Of a DNA stretch of 6,582 nucleotides, positions 1 to 5,531 are shown in pieces. Origin of the DNA: Woeseia sp. (lineage in GTDB: Bacteria > Pseudomonadota > Gammaproteobacteria > Steroidobacterales > Woeseiaceae). The translations under genes were made by a program, and so were the position numbers. The notes beneath the pieces are model-generated. The model ran no database searches and was not told where the DNA came from. It saw only the letters and a program-made list of their open reading frames with translations. Every line of letters starts with the position of its first letter. The stretch's first letter is position 1. Location of the stretch: contig JABIUH010000179.1 in the NCBI GenBank assembly GCA_018701055.1, forward strand, positions 1-6,582. Reading direction: 5' to 3'.

Positions 1-1325
1 ACATCTTTTGAGCGGTCTTTGATTTCGACGTAACCATCCGGATGGCAGACCGCGAGATCGCCCGAGTGAAAGTAGCCGCCAGCAAATGCTTCTTTGCTTG
101 CTTCGGGATTTTTAAGGTAACCCTTCATAACAACGTTGCCACGAAACATGATTTCGCCAACCGTCACGCCATCGCTAGGAACAGGCTCAAGCGTTTCGGG
201 GTCAGCAACAACCAACTCCTCGAGCATTGTGTAACGCACTCCTTGGCGCGCTTTGAGATCTGCTTGTTCGGCGGGTGGAAGTTGATCCCATTCATCATGC
301 CAGGCACAGACAACTGCTGGCCCGTAAACTTCGGTCAGGCCGTAAGTGTGGGTAACGTTAAAGTCCAGTTTGGCCATAGCCTCGAGAACGGCTGCAGGAG
401 GAGCGGATCCTGCCGTCATAACGTTGATCGGCCCATTTATTCCGCGCGTCAACTCATCGTCCGCATTGGCCATTAGATTCAGCACAATTGGCGCGCCACA
501 CAGGTGGCTGACGTTGTGTTCTTTGATTTTCTCAAAAATATGATCAGCACGTACGGCGCGCAGGCATATGTTTGTGCCGCTCAACGCCGCTATCGTCCAG
601 GGGAAACACCAGCCATTGCAATGAAACAACGGTAAGGTCCATAGGTAGGTGGGATGCGCCTGCATGTTCCAGGCGAGAATATTGGAAACCGCATTCAAAT
701 AGGCGCCGCGATGGTGAGTGACTACGCCTTTCGGATTGCCGGTTGTACCTGAAGTGTACCCGAGCGCGATTGCTTGCCATTCGTCTTTTGGTAATGACCA
801 GTCAAACTCAGGGTCACCGGCAGCTAGAAAATCCTCGTACTCTATCACGCCGATGGAGTCGCCGCCGCCGTACGTTGTGTCATTGACGTCGATCACAATG
901 GGCTTCTCATCGAGCAGTTCTAACGCGGCTGAGACGGTAGAGGAAAATTCCGGATCAGTTAGTAGTACTTTCGCATTCCCATGTCTGAGCTGAAACGCAA
1001 TCGCTTCGGCATCCAGGCGAATGTTCAGCGCATTGATTACCGCTCCTGCCATAGGAATAGCGTAATTAGCTTCGTACATGGCTGGAACATTTGGCAGCAT
1101 GAGCGCGACAGTGTCGTTTGTACCAACACCATATTGCTGCAACGCGGAGGCGAATCGGCGGCAACGCCTGTAGGTTTCGGACCAGGAATAGGTGAGTTCG
1201 TTGTATACAACCGCAGGACGATTTGGATAAACCGAAGCGGCCCGTTCAATAAAGGTTAGTGGAGACAGCGAGGAATAGTTCGCTGCATTCTTGTCGAGAT
1301 CAGTGGAGTACTGGGAGTTCGGCAT
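1..1325 (-). CDS. AMP-forming acyl-CoA synthetase (partial, C-terminus beyond window)
   Basis: Activates a carboxylic acid with ATP to an acyl-adenylate and then to the CoA thioester; cytoplasmic. Read from the ATG at 1325, the frame stays open for 441 codons to the window edge. Visible ANL-superfamily motifs are the phosphate-binding loop YTSGTTGNPKGVV (residues 190-202), the aromatic/ATP motif HTYGLTEVYGP (326-336), the adenylate-site aspartate in HSGDL (about 420-424) and the hinge DRSKD (437-441). About 100 residues of the mobile C-terminal domain, including the catalytic lysine, lie off the left edge. The N-terminus (SPLTFIERAASVYPNRPAVV) is typical of the medium/long-chain and DmdB-like acyl-CoA synthetases, which supports this start. 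It lies 9 bp downstream of the hydratase-like gene and is probably co-transcribed. The only Shine-Dalgarno-like sequence (AAGGAT, complement of 1341-1346) is rather far away, so translational coupling is likely. The exact acid cannot be told. Confidence 0.93.
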   Translation of the reverse strand, partial: MPNSQYSTDLDKNAANYSSLSPLTFIERAASVYPNRPAVVYNELTYSWSETYRRCRRFASALQQYGVGTNDTVALMLPNVPAMYEANYAIPMAGAVINALNIRLDAEAIAFQLRHGNAKVLLTDPEFSSTVSAALELLDEKPIVIDVNDTTYGGGDSIGVIEYEDFLAAGDPEFDWSLPKDEWQAIALGYTSGTTGNPKGVVTHHRGAYLNAVSNILAWNMQAHPTYLWTLPLFHCNGWCFPWTIAALSGTNICLRAVRADHIFEKIKEHNVSHLCGAPIVLNLMANADDELTRGINGPINVMTAGSAPPAAVLEAMAKLDFNVTHTYGLTEVYGPAVVCAWHDEWDQLPPAEQADLKARQGVRYTMLEELVVADPETLEPVPSDGVTVGEIMFRGNVVMKGYLKNPEASKEAFAGGYFHSGDLAVCHPDGYVEIKDRSKD

Positions 1326-1334
1326 GACGCGTTT

Positions 1335-2138
1335 CTATTTATCCTTCCATTCGGGCTTGCGCTTTTGAATGAAGCTATCGATGCCTTCACGTGCGTCATG
1401 CGAGTCCATGTTGCAGGCCATGCGCTCACTTGCGTACGCGTAGGCATCCTCCAGGTCCATCGGCAATTGTCGGTAAAACATATCTTTGCCAAGCTTGATT
1501 GAGTGGGAGGATTTAGCGGCAATTTTGACGGCGAGTGCGCGCGTCGCGTCTTCAAGGTCCGCCGTTTCGACGACCTCGTTTACGAGGCCAAACTGCAATG
1601 CCTGCTGTGCGGAAATGAAATCCCCGGTTAGCAGCATTTGCATAGCTTGCTTTTGTAAAAGGTTGCGGCTCAAGGGGACTGCTGGAGTCGAACAAAACAA
1701 CCCAACGTTAATGCCTGAGACTGCGAAGCGGGCGTCCTCGGCCGCGACTGCCAAGTCGCAGCTCGCCACTAGCTGGCATCCGGCGGCCGTGGCCATTCCG
1801 TTAATCCTGGCGATTACGGGTTGCGGCAAGCGGTTAATGCTCACCATCATCCGTCCGCACTTATCGAACAACGATTGGTGGACGGCACGTTCTTCGCTAC
1901 TGCGCATTTCCTTTAAATCGTGGCCGGCACAAAATGCCTTGCCATTGGCCGCGATGATCACGACGCGTATTGTTTCATCCTGGGCGATGTCGTCCAGTGC
2001 AGATTGCAGCGCAGTTAACAGATCGGCGGAGAGCGCGTTGTATTGCTTCGGCCGATTTAACGTGAGCGTGACAATTCCGTCATCGTCGTGCCGTAAAAGC
2101 ACCGGTGTTGCGTTAATTTGAGCGGCACTCATACTCAT
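1335..2138 (-). CDS. Enoyl-CoA hydratase/isomerase-family protein, ECHDC3-like, lacking both catalytic glutamates
   Basis: A 267-residue crotonase-fold protein expected to bind an acyl-CoA in the cytoplasm. Oxyanion-hole elements are visible: CAGHDLKEM (residues 70-78) and the Ala-Gly pair before CQLVASCDLAVA (119-132). The C-terminal FIQKRKPEW resembles human ECHDC3, as does the stretch GINVGLFCSTP. Compared with rat mitochondrial crotonase, the two catalytic glutamates (E144, E164) appear replaced by Gln122 and Gly142. Classical hydratase chemistry is therefore doubtful; a hydrolase, isomerase or binding role is possible. The start at 2138 was chosen because AGGAG (complement of 2147-2151) lies 8 nt upstream. 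An in-frame ATG at 2192 would add 18 residues with no family character. It ends with TAG followed by AAA. It is the first gene of a unit with the acyl-CoA synthetase. Confidence 0.92.
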   Translation of the reverse strand: MSMSAAQINATPVLLRHDDDGIVTLTLNRPKQYNALSADLLTALQSALDDIAQDETIRVVIIAANGKAFCAGHDLKEMRSSEERAVHQSLFDKCGRMMVSINRLPQPVIARINGMATAAGCQLVASCDLAVAAEDARFAVSGINVGLFCSTPAVPLSRNLLQKQAMQMLLTGDFISAQQALQFGLVNEVVETADLEDATRALAVKIAAKSSHSIKLGKDMFYRQLPMDLEDAYAYASERMACNMDSHDAREGIDSFIQKRKPEWKDK

Positions 2139-2146
2139 TGCCAAGT

Positions 2147-2151
2147 CTCCT
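2147..2151 (-). promoter_or_regulatory. Shine-Dalgarno AGGAG deciding the hydratase-like start
   Basis: AGGAG on the minus strand, 8 nt before the ATG at 2138. It favours this start over the in-frame ATG at 2192. Confidence 0.75.
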
Positions 2152-2310
2152 GAAAATTCTTCCGCAGATAAGTCGAAAATTAGTGTTCGCAACCCATATT
2201 AGACCATGGTCGCGGGCCAAGGTGAGGAAGTGCGAAATTTCCGAAGAAATTCCACAGAAGATGGAAAGCGAACGCAATATTTGGCGGGGGTCGTCCGCAC
2301 ATCGATTCTT

Positions 2311-2339
2311 GCATTGGCTCGTTTTTCGATGAGCAATGC
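2311..2339. repeat. Inverted repeat upstream of the Rieske gene
   Basis: Left arm GCATTGGCTC (2311-2320) and right arm GAGCAATGC (2331-2339) pair over 9 bp with one bulged G, around a 10-nt T-rich loop. It sits about 60 bp upstream of the Rieske start. It could be a regulator binding site or a leader hairpin. The T-run lies in the loop, not after the stem, so it is not a typical terminator. Confidence 0.45.
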
Positions 2340-2386
2340 GGATTCAGTCATGCCGCTATCATCGGCGCTGAAAGCCAACCCCCATC

Positions 2387-2391
2387 AGGAG
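2387..2391 (+). promoter_or_regulatory. Shine-Dalgarno AGGAG for the GTG start of the Rieske gene
   Basis: AGGAG followed by a 7-nt spacer and GTG at 2399. This supports a GTG start for the Rieske protein and contrasts with the lack of any such site before the downstream glutamate-synthase-like frame. Confidence 0.75.
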
Positions 2392-2398
2392 CCCAGAC

Positions 2399-2812
2399 GT
2401 GCAAGCACTCTCGATTTTTAAACTGGATGATCTAAAGGATCGCGAGCCATCCCATGCACTTGTGGCCAACGTCGATCTGGCGGTCATTCGTTACGACGAT
2501 ACGGTTAGTGTGCTGTATGGACGCTGTGCGCACCGTGGTGCGCTAATGGCTGATGGACACGTCGATGGTGACAACATCATCTGCGGCTTGCACGGATGGG
2601 ACTATCGACTCGACACTGGCATCAGCGAATACAACAATTCTGAGACGCTGCCTAAATTTAGTGCCTGGGTTGAGAGCGGCGAGGTTTATGTCGATGAAGA
2701 CGAAGTCGCAGTCGCAGCGTGGGCGAAGGCTCATCCGCAACCTTATCAGCGCGATGCCTATCAGGGCGTTTACCAAGATCCTGTTGGGACGGTAGATGAG
2801 CCGCACGTATAG
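2399..2812 (+). CDS. Rieske [2Fe-2S] domain protein (possible N-terminal half of a Rieske/GltS-like fusion)
   Basis: A 137-residue soluble Rieske ferredoxin-type protein, expected to pass single electrons in the cytoplasm. The cluster ligands are clear: CAHRG (Cys43, His45) and CGLHGWDY (Cys62, His65), with the usual 16 residues between His45 and Cys62. No signal peptide or membrane anchor is seen, so it is not a respiratory bc1 Rieske protein. It starts with GTG at 2399 behind a good AGGAG. It ends at TAG 2810-2812. The frame then continues without another stop through CTA ATT CGG AAG into the FMN/Fe-S glutamate-synthase-like protein, making a 539-residue fusion if the TAG is decoded. Whether the cell makes one protein or two is uncertain; either way the Rieske cluster probably serves the downstream flavoprotein as electron partner. 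Confidence 0.9.
   Translation: MQALSIFKLDDLKDREPSHALVANVDLAVIRYDDTVSVLYGRCAHRGALMADGHVDGDNIICGLHGWDYRLDTGISEYNNSETLPKFSAWVESGEVYVDEDEVAVAAWAKAHPQPYQRDAYQGVYQDPVGTVDEPHV
2810..2812 (+). other. In-frame TAG between the Rieske and glutamate-synthase-like domains
   Basis: The only stop in a 540-codon frame running from 2399 to the TGA at 4016-4018. Context is GTA-TAG-CTA. The residues after it (LIRKLANEGLSKVGHHGP) read like continuous protein, and no Shine-Dalgarno site precedes the next possible start (TTG 2825). It could be a readthrough codon, a real domain-splitting stop, or a base error. Confidence 0.6.
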
Positions 2813-2824
2813 CTAATTCGGAAG

Positions 2825-4018
2825 TTGGCCAACGAAGGGCTGAGTAAAGTCGGACACCACGGTCCTGCTTCCGCGATGGGCGTACCACGTGATTCCCTGC
2901 CAAAATGGGACGATCTACAATTCGTTGTCGGCCAGCTGCACAAACTCCCATTGCTCGATGAAGAGCCGGTTGGCACTAACCTCACGATCGGGCCGAACGC
3001 GGCGAAACCAGTGCACCTCGATATTCCGCTATTTGTTTCAGACATGAGCTTCGGCGCTCTGTCGGAGGAAGCGAAAATTGCGTTGTCGAAAGGTGCAGAG
3101 CTTGCCGGCACCGGCATATGCTCCGGTGAAGGCGGAATGCTACCCGAGGAGCAGGAAGCCAACTCGCGTTACTTCTACGCACTGGCATCAGCCCGCTTTG
3201 GGTTTTCCTGGGACAAGGTGCAAAAAACTCAGGCATTTCATTTCAAGGGCGGTCAGGGCGCGAAGACCGGTACCGGAGGACACCTGCCTGGTGTCAAAGT
3301 GAAAGGAAAGATCGCCGAGGTTCGTGACCTGCCAGAAGGGGAGTCCGCAATCTCGCCGGCACGCTTTCCAGACTGGGACCAATTGAGCCAGTATCGTGAT
3401 TTTGCGGCGGAGGTCCGCGAAAAAACGGGCGGTATCCCAGTAGGTTTCAAATTATCGGCGCAGCACATCGAAAAAGATATCGATGCTGCGCTTGAGATTG
3501 GCGTTGATTACATCATTCTGGATGGACGTGGCGGTGGCACGGGTGCGGCACCGTTGATATTCCGGGATAACATTTCGGTGCCGACAATTCCGGCACTGGC
3601 GCGGGCGCGCAGACATCTCGATCGTTGTGTTGCAGATGGGGTCGCCCTAATTATCACTGGTGGTCTGCGTACGCCGGCGGATTATGCAAAGGCCATGGCA
3701 CTTGGGGCTGATGGCATTGCTGTTTCAAATGCCGCGATCCAGGCGATCGGTTGCCTCGGCATGCGTGCTTGTCATACGAACAACTGTCCGGTCGGTATCG
3801 CGACTCAAAAACCACACCTTCGTGCACGTTTGCCGGTCGACCTCGCAGCCGAACGTCTCGCAAGGTATTTTGAATCAGCTGTCGAGCTGATGACCGTCGT
3901 CGCACGAGCTGCGGGGCATCGTCATCTGTCTGAATTCAATGTTGAAGATCTAACGTCTTTCAAATCGGACATGTGTCAGCTGACTGGTATCGCCTACGGC
4001 GGGGTGTCGGCTGACTGA
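2825..4018 (+). CDS. FMN-binding glutamate-synthase-family protein with 3Fe-4S motif (GltS-like central domain only)
   Basis: A 397-residue (beta/alpha)8-barrel protein matching the FMN/Fe-S synthase domain of glutamate synthase (Pfam Glu_synthase type). Visible motifs: FVSDMSFGALS (residues 70-80), SGEGG (100-104), KGGQGAKTGTGGHLPG (from 141), DGRGGGTGAAP (from 233) and the 3Fe-4S motif with Cys310, Cys316 and Cys321 in GCLGMRACHTNNCPVGIATQ. The class II glutaminase domain and the C-terminal GXGXG beta-helix of full GltB are absent, so it is not a complete glutamate synthase; its substrate is unknown. The first possible start is TTG 2825, with no spaced Shine-Dalgarno site. The ATG at 2876 would remove conserved-looking residues. 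Both facts favour translation continuing from the in-phase Rieske frame 12 bp upstream. It ends in TGA before a hairpin. Confidence 0.9.
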   Translation: MANEGLSKVGHHGPASAMGVPRDSLPKWDDLQFVVGQLHKLPLLDEEPVGTNLTIGPNAAKPVHLDIPLFVSDMSFGALSEEAKIALSKGAELAGTGICSGEGGMLPEEQEANSRYFYALASARFGFSWDKVQKTQAFHFKGGQGAKTGTGGHLPGVKVKGKIAEVRDLPEGESAISPARFPDWDQLSQYRDFAAEVREKTGGIPVGFKLSAQHIEKDIDAALEIGVDYIILDGRGGGTGAAPLIFRDNISVPTIPALARARRHLDRCVADGVALIITGGLRTPADYAKAMALGADGIAVSNAAIQAIGCLGMRACHTNNCPVGIATQKPHLRARLPVDLAAERLARYFESAVELMTVVARAAGHRHLSEFNVEDLTSFKSDMCQLTGIAYGGVSAD

Positions 4019-4054
4019 TTCAAACCTGCGAGGCAGGGTGTATCACCTAGCGCA

Positions 4055-4073
4055 AAAGGCCAATAGGGCCTTT
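4055..4073. terminator. Hairpin between convergent genes, probable bidirectional terminator
   Basis: A perfect 7-bp stem, AAAGGCC (4055-4061) and GGCCTTT (4067-4073), with a 5-nt loop. On the minus strand the right arm runs into four Ts. It directly abuts the TAG stop of the cytochrome gene and lies 37 bp after the TGA of the glutamate-synthase-like gene. A small extra stem, CCTGC/GCAGG (4025-4037), precedes it. Confidence 0.6.
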
Positions 4074-4526
4074 CTATGGATGGATTCTAATAGGGTATGC
4101 CGGTGTCATTACTTCGTAGTGGGGTTGAAGAAACACGACAAGGTCAGTTAACTCTTGCACCGTCATATAGCCATTGTAATTGTACATATTGGATTCACCA
4201 TTCTCCGAAACCAATTCTTCTGCATACCCGCTTGCCAATTTGTGGGACGGATTGATTATCGACGTCACAAGTTCGCCATAAGTTCGAACCCTGGTCACCT
4301 TGCCGCCTAGCTCAACATAGGGAGGATCCCCAAAGGGAAGTGCGGGTAATTCCTCACCTCTTATGGTGTGACATTGATGGCACTGCATATATAAGAATGC
4401 TTCGCGCCCGGCAATCGCGTCGCCATCGGGCAGGCGAAAACCTTTCTCCGACATCATGTCGCGATCACAGCCGGCCATGCAGATTAATAGCACCGCCGTC
4501 GCTACAATTGTTTTCATGCGTTTCAT
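4074..4526 (-). CDS. Monohaem c-type cytochrome lipoprotein
   Basis: A 150-residue exported electron carrier. The N-terminus MKRMKTIVATAVLLICMAGC is a lipoprotein signal peptide with the lipobox MAGC (Cys20), so the mature protein is probably anchored to a periplasmic membrane face. A single haem c site, CHQCH (Cys49, Cys52, His53), is present. A distal methionine in the region SNMYNYNGYMTV is the likely sixth ligand; which one is not certain. The C-terminal helix ELTDLVVFLQPHY fits the class I cytochrome c fold. The start at 4526 was chosen because GAGGGG (complement of 4534-4539) lies 7 nt upstream; the in-frame ATG at 4544 is less likely. It ends in TAG followed by AAA, next to the terminator hairpin. 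No oxidoreductase partner is encoded beside it, so its electron donor and acceptor are unknown. Confidence 0.9.
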   Translation of the reverse strand: MKRMKTIVATAVLLICMAGCDRDMMSEKGFRLPDGDAIAGREAFLYMQCHQCHTIRGEELPALPFGDPPYVELGGKVTRVRTYGELVTSIINPSHKLASGYAEELVSENGESNMYNYNGYMTVQELTDLVVFLQPHYEVMTPAYPIRIHP

Positions 4527-4533
4527 GTCAATG

Positions 4534-4539
4534 CCCCTC
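4534..4539 (-). promoter_or_regulatory. Shine-Dalgarno GAGGGG for cytochrome c
   Basis: GAGGGG on the minus strand with a 7-nt spacer to the ATG at 4526. It sets the start after the upstream ATG at 4544. Confidence 0.65.
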
Positions 4540-4678
4540 ATCAATCGATACTTGCGGTATAACGTGAGCCTTAACGTTTGTGTTTTTGCAGGGTTCTATT
4601 GTGAGTGCCGCTTCCGAATAGACCAATCCGTAACGATGCGAACTCTGATGCGGGATGTACCTATGTACTAGATGTTGC

Positions 4679-4702
4679 GAGCTTGGGCAGAAGCTTGGAC
4701 AG
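4679..4702. repeat. Tandem 12-bp imperfect direct repeat
   Basis: GAGCTTGGGCAG (4679-4690) is followed directly by AAGCTTGGACAG (4691-4702), 10 of 12 positions identical. It lies between divergent genes and directly beside a hairpin, so it may be a pair of regulator half-sites or a local duplication. Confidence 0.5.
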
Positions 4703-4724
4703 CTATCGCTCAATAGTGATAGTT
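4701..4724. repeat. 10-bp inverted repeat / hairpin
   Basis: Arms AGCTATCGCT (4701-4710) and AGTGATAGTT (4715-4724) pair over 10 bp in RNA, with two G-U pairs and a CAAT loop. No T-run follows on either strand, so it is not a standard terminator. An operator or a leader structure is possible. Confidence 0.5.
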
Positions 4725-4817
4725 ACGGATTCATATATATTGTAATGATCGGGATGATGGGCCTGTAATATAGGCAATACTTGCTGCCGCGATGAGTCCA
4801 ATTCGAGTATCTACAAG

Positions 4818-5507
4818 ATGATGAAGAGCAAAATGCACCGCTCGACCGATACCGATCAAATGTCTGACAGTTGGATTGATCGCATTGAGTTTCTTGTTGC
4901 GTCAATCCTTTAGCTCGGCATTCTATTTGTAACGATTACTGCTTTCATCGATCAACTCTGGTTGACGACCTTTTCCGGTGCCGTAGTTTTCCTATTGTCT
5001 TTTACTCCCGCCTTAATCGAGCGCCGGTTGCAAATTCGACTACCGATAGAGCTAACGTTATTTACCAGCGTGTTTCTTTTCGCAAGTTTTTCTCTCGGCG
5101 AAGTACGAGACTTCTATGATCGATTTTGGTGGTGGGATTTGGTGCTGCATGGATCTTCGGCGATCGTCGTCGGGCTAATTGGATTTCTGTCGATTTACGT
5201 CTTCTACATGACCTATCGAATACGAGTTGCTCCGTTTTACGTCGCCCTAATCACTTTTGGGTTTGCAATAACTGTCGGCACCCTGTGGGAAATGTTTGAA
5301 TTTTTAATGGATTGGTTTTTCGGCCTCAATATGCAGCGATCAGGCATTCTCGATACGATGACGGATTTGATGGTCAACGCAGCAGGGGCGCTAACGGCAG
5401 CCACCATTGGTTTCTATTTTGTGCGAAATGAAGAGCGGTTACCATTTAGGCGTCTAATTCGAAGCATAGCTGAACGGCGACGCCAGCCACAAAAGAAAAC
5501 TGGCTAG
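4818..5507 (+). CDS. Polytopic membrane protein, DUF2238/YjdF-like, with one internal in-frame TAG
   Basis: An inner-membrane protein of unknown function with about six hydrophobic segments. Motifs like those of the DUF2238/YjdF family are visible: FYDRFWWWDLVLH (residues 99-111), LWEMFEF (156-162) and DTMTDLMVN (179-187). The C-terminus is basic and cytoplasmic-looking. The frame is interrupted once, by TAG 4911-4913 (codon 32). If that codon is decoded, FLVASIL and LGILFVTITAFI join into a first membrane helix. Without it, translation would have to begin at TTG 4962, with no Shine-Dalgarno site and without that helix. The true start is uncertain: ATGs at 4818, 4821, 4833 and 4860 are in frame, and only a weak GAAGAG precedes 4833. 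It ends at TAG 5505-5507, with a further in-frame TAA at 5529-5531. The body is a sure gene; the first 48 codons are an inference. Confidence 0.75.
4911..4913 (+). other. In-frame TAG within the first membrane helix
   Basis: Context is CTT-TAG-CTC. The frame is open on both sides, from after TGA 4755 to this TAG and from it to TAG 5505. Hydrophobic sequence lies on both sides, as expected if a single helix is interrupted. Confidence 0.55.
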
Positions 5508-5531
5508 CGTCAACCGTCCGAGTATCACTAA

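Larger units (their letters stand above)
2139..2398. promoter_or_regulatory. Divergent intergenic region between the hydratase-like gene and the Rieske gene
   Basis: About 260 bp with no convincing gene, lying between divergently oriented units, so it should contain promoters for both directions. It holds a perfect 10-bp palindrome GACCATGGTC (2202-2211), a short hairpin AATTTC/GAAATT with a CGAA loop (2236-2251), and a longer inverted repeat at 2311-2339. A TATCAT box at 2357-2362 resembles a sigma70 -10 element for the plus-strand genes, but no good -35 element stands at the right distance. No promoter is assigned with certainty. Confidence 0.5.
4527..4817. promoter_or_regulatory. Intergenic region between the cytochrome c and membrane-protein genes
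   Basis: About 290 bp between divergent genes. Short open frames here have no family resemblance and no good start signals. It contains a tandem 12-bp imperfect repeat (4679-4702) running into a 10-bp hairpin (4701-4724), then an AT-rich patch with TATATT (4736-4741). It should hold promoters for both flanking genes, but no clear -35/-10 pair was found. No tRNA-like T-arm or CTA-anticodon loop was recognised. Confidence 0.45.

Noticed and set aside
42..476. 144-codon open frame on the plus strand
   Set aside because: It is antisense to the acyl-CoA synthetase, whose motifs are unmistakable on the minus strand.
1486..2121. 211-codon open frame on the plus strand
   Set aside because: It lies antisense to the well-supported ECHDC3-like gene, and its product shows no family motifs.
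2825..4018. Complete glutamate synthase large subunit
   Set aside because: Only the central FMN/Fe-S domain is present; the N-terminal amidotransferase and C-terminal GXGXG domains are missing and no small subunit gene is adjacent.
4545..4817. Possible amber-decoding tRNA gene in the intergenic region
   Set aside because: No paired T-arm with a TTCRA loop and no CTA anticodon loop flanked by a stem could be found by eye.
4528..4905. Two minus-strand open frames of about 60 codons in the intergenic region
   Set aside because: They have no good ribosome binding site, no recognisable domain and odd composition. One overlaps the start of the cytochrome gene and the other is antisense to the start of the membrane-protein gene.
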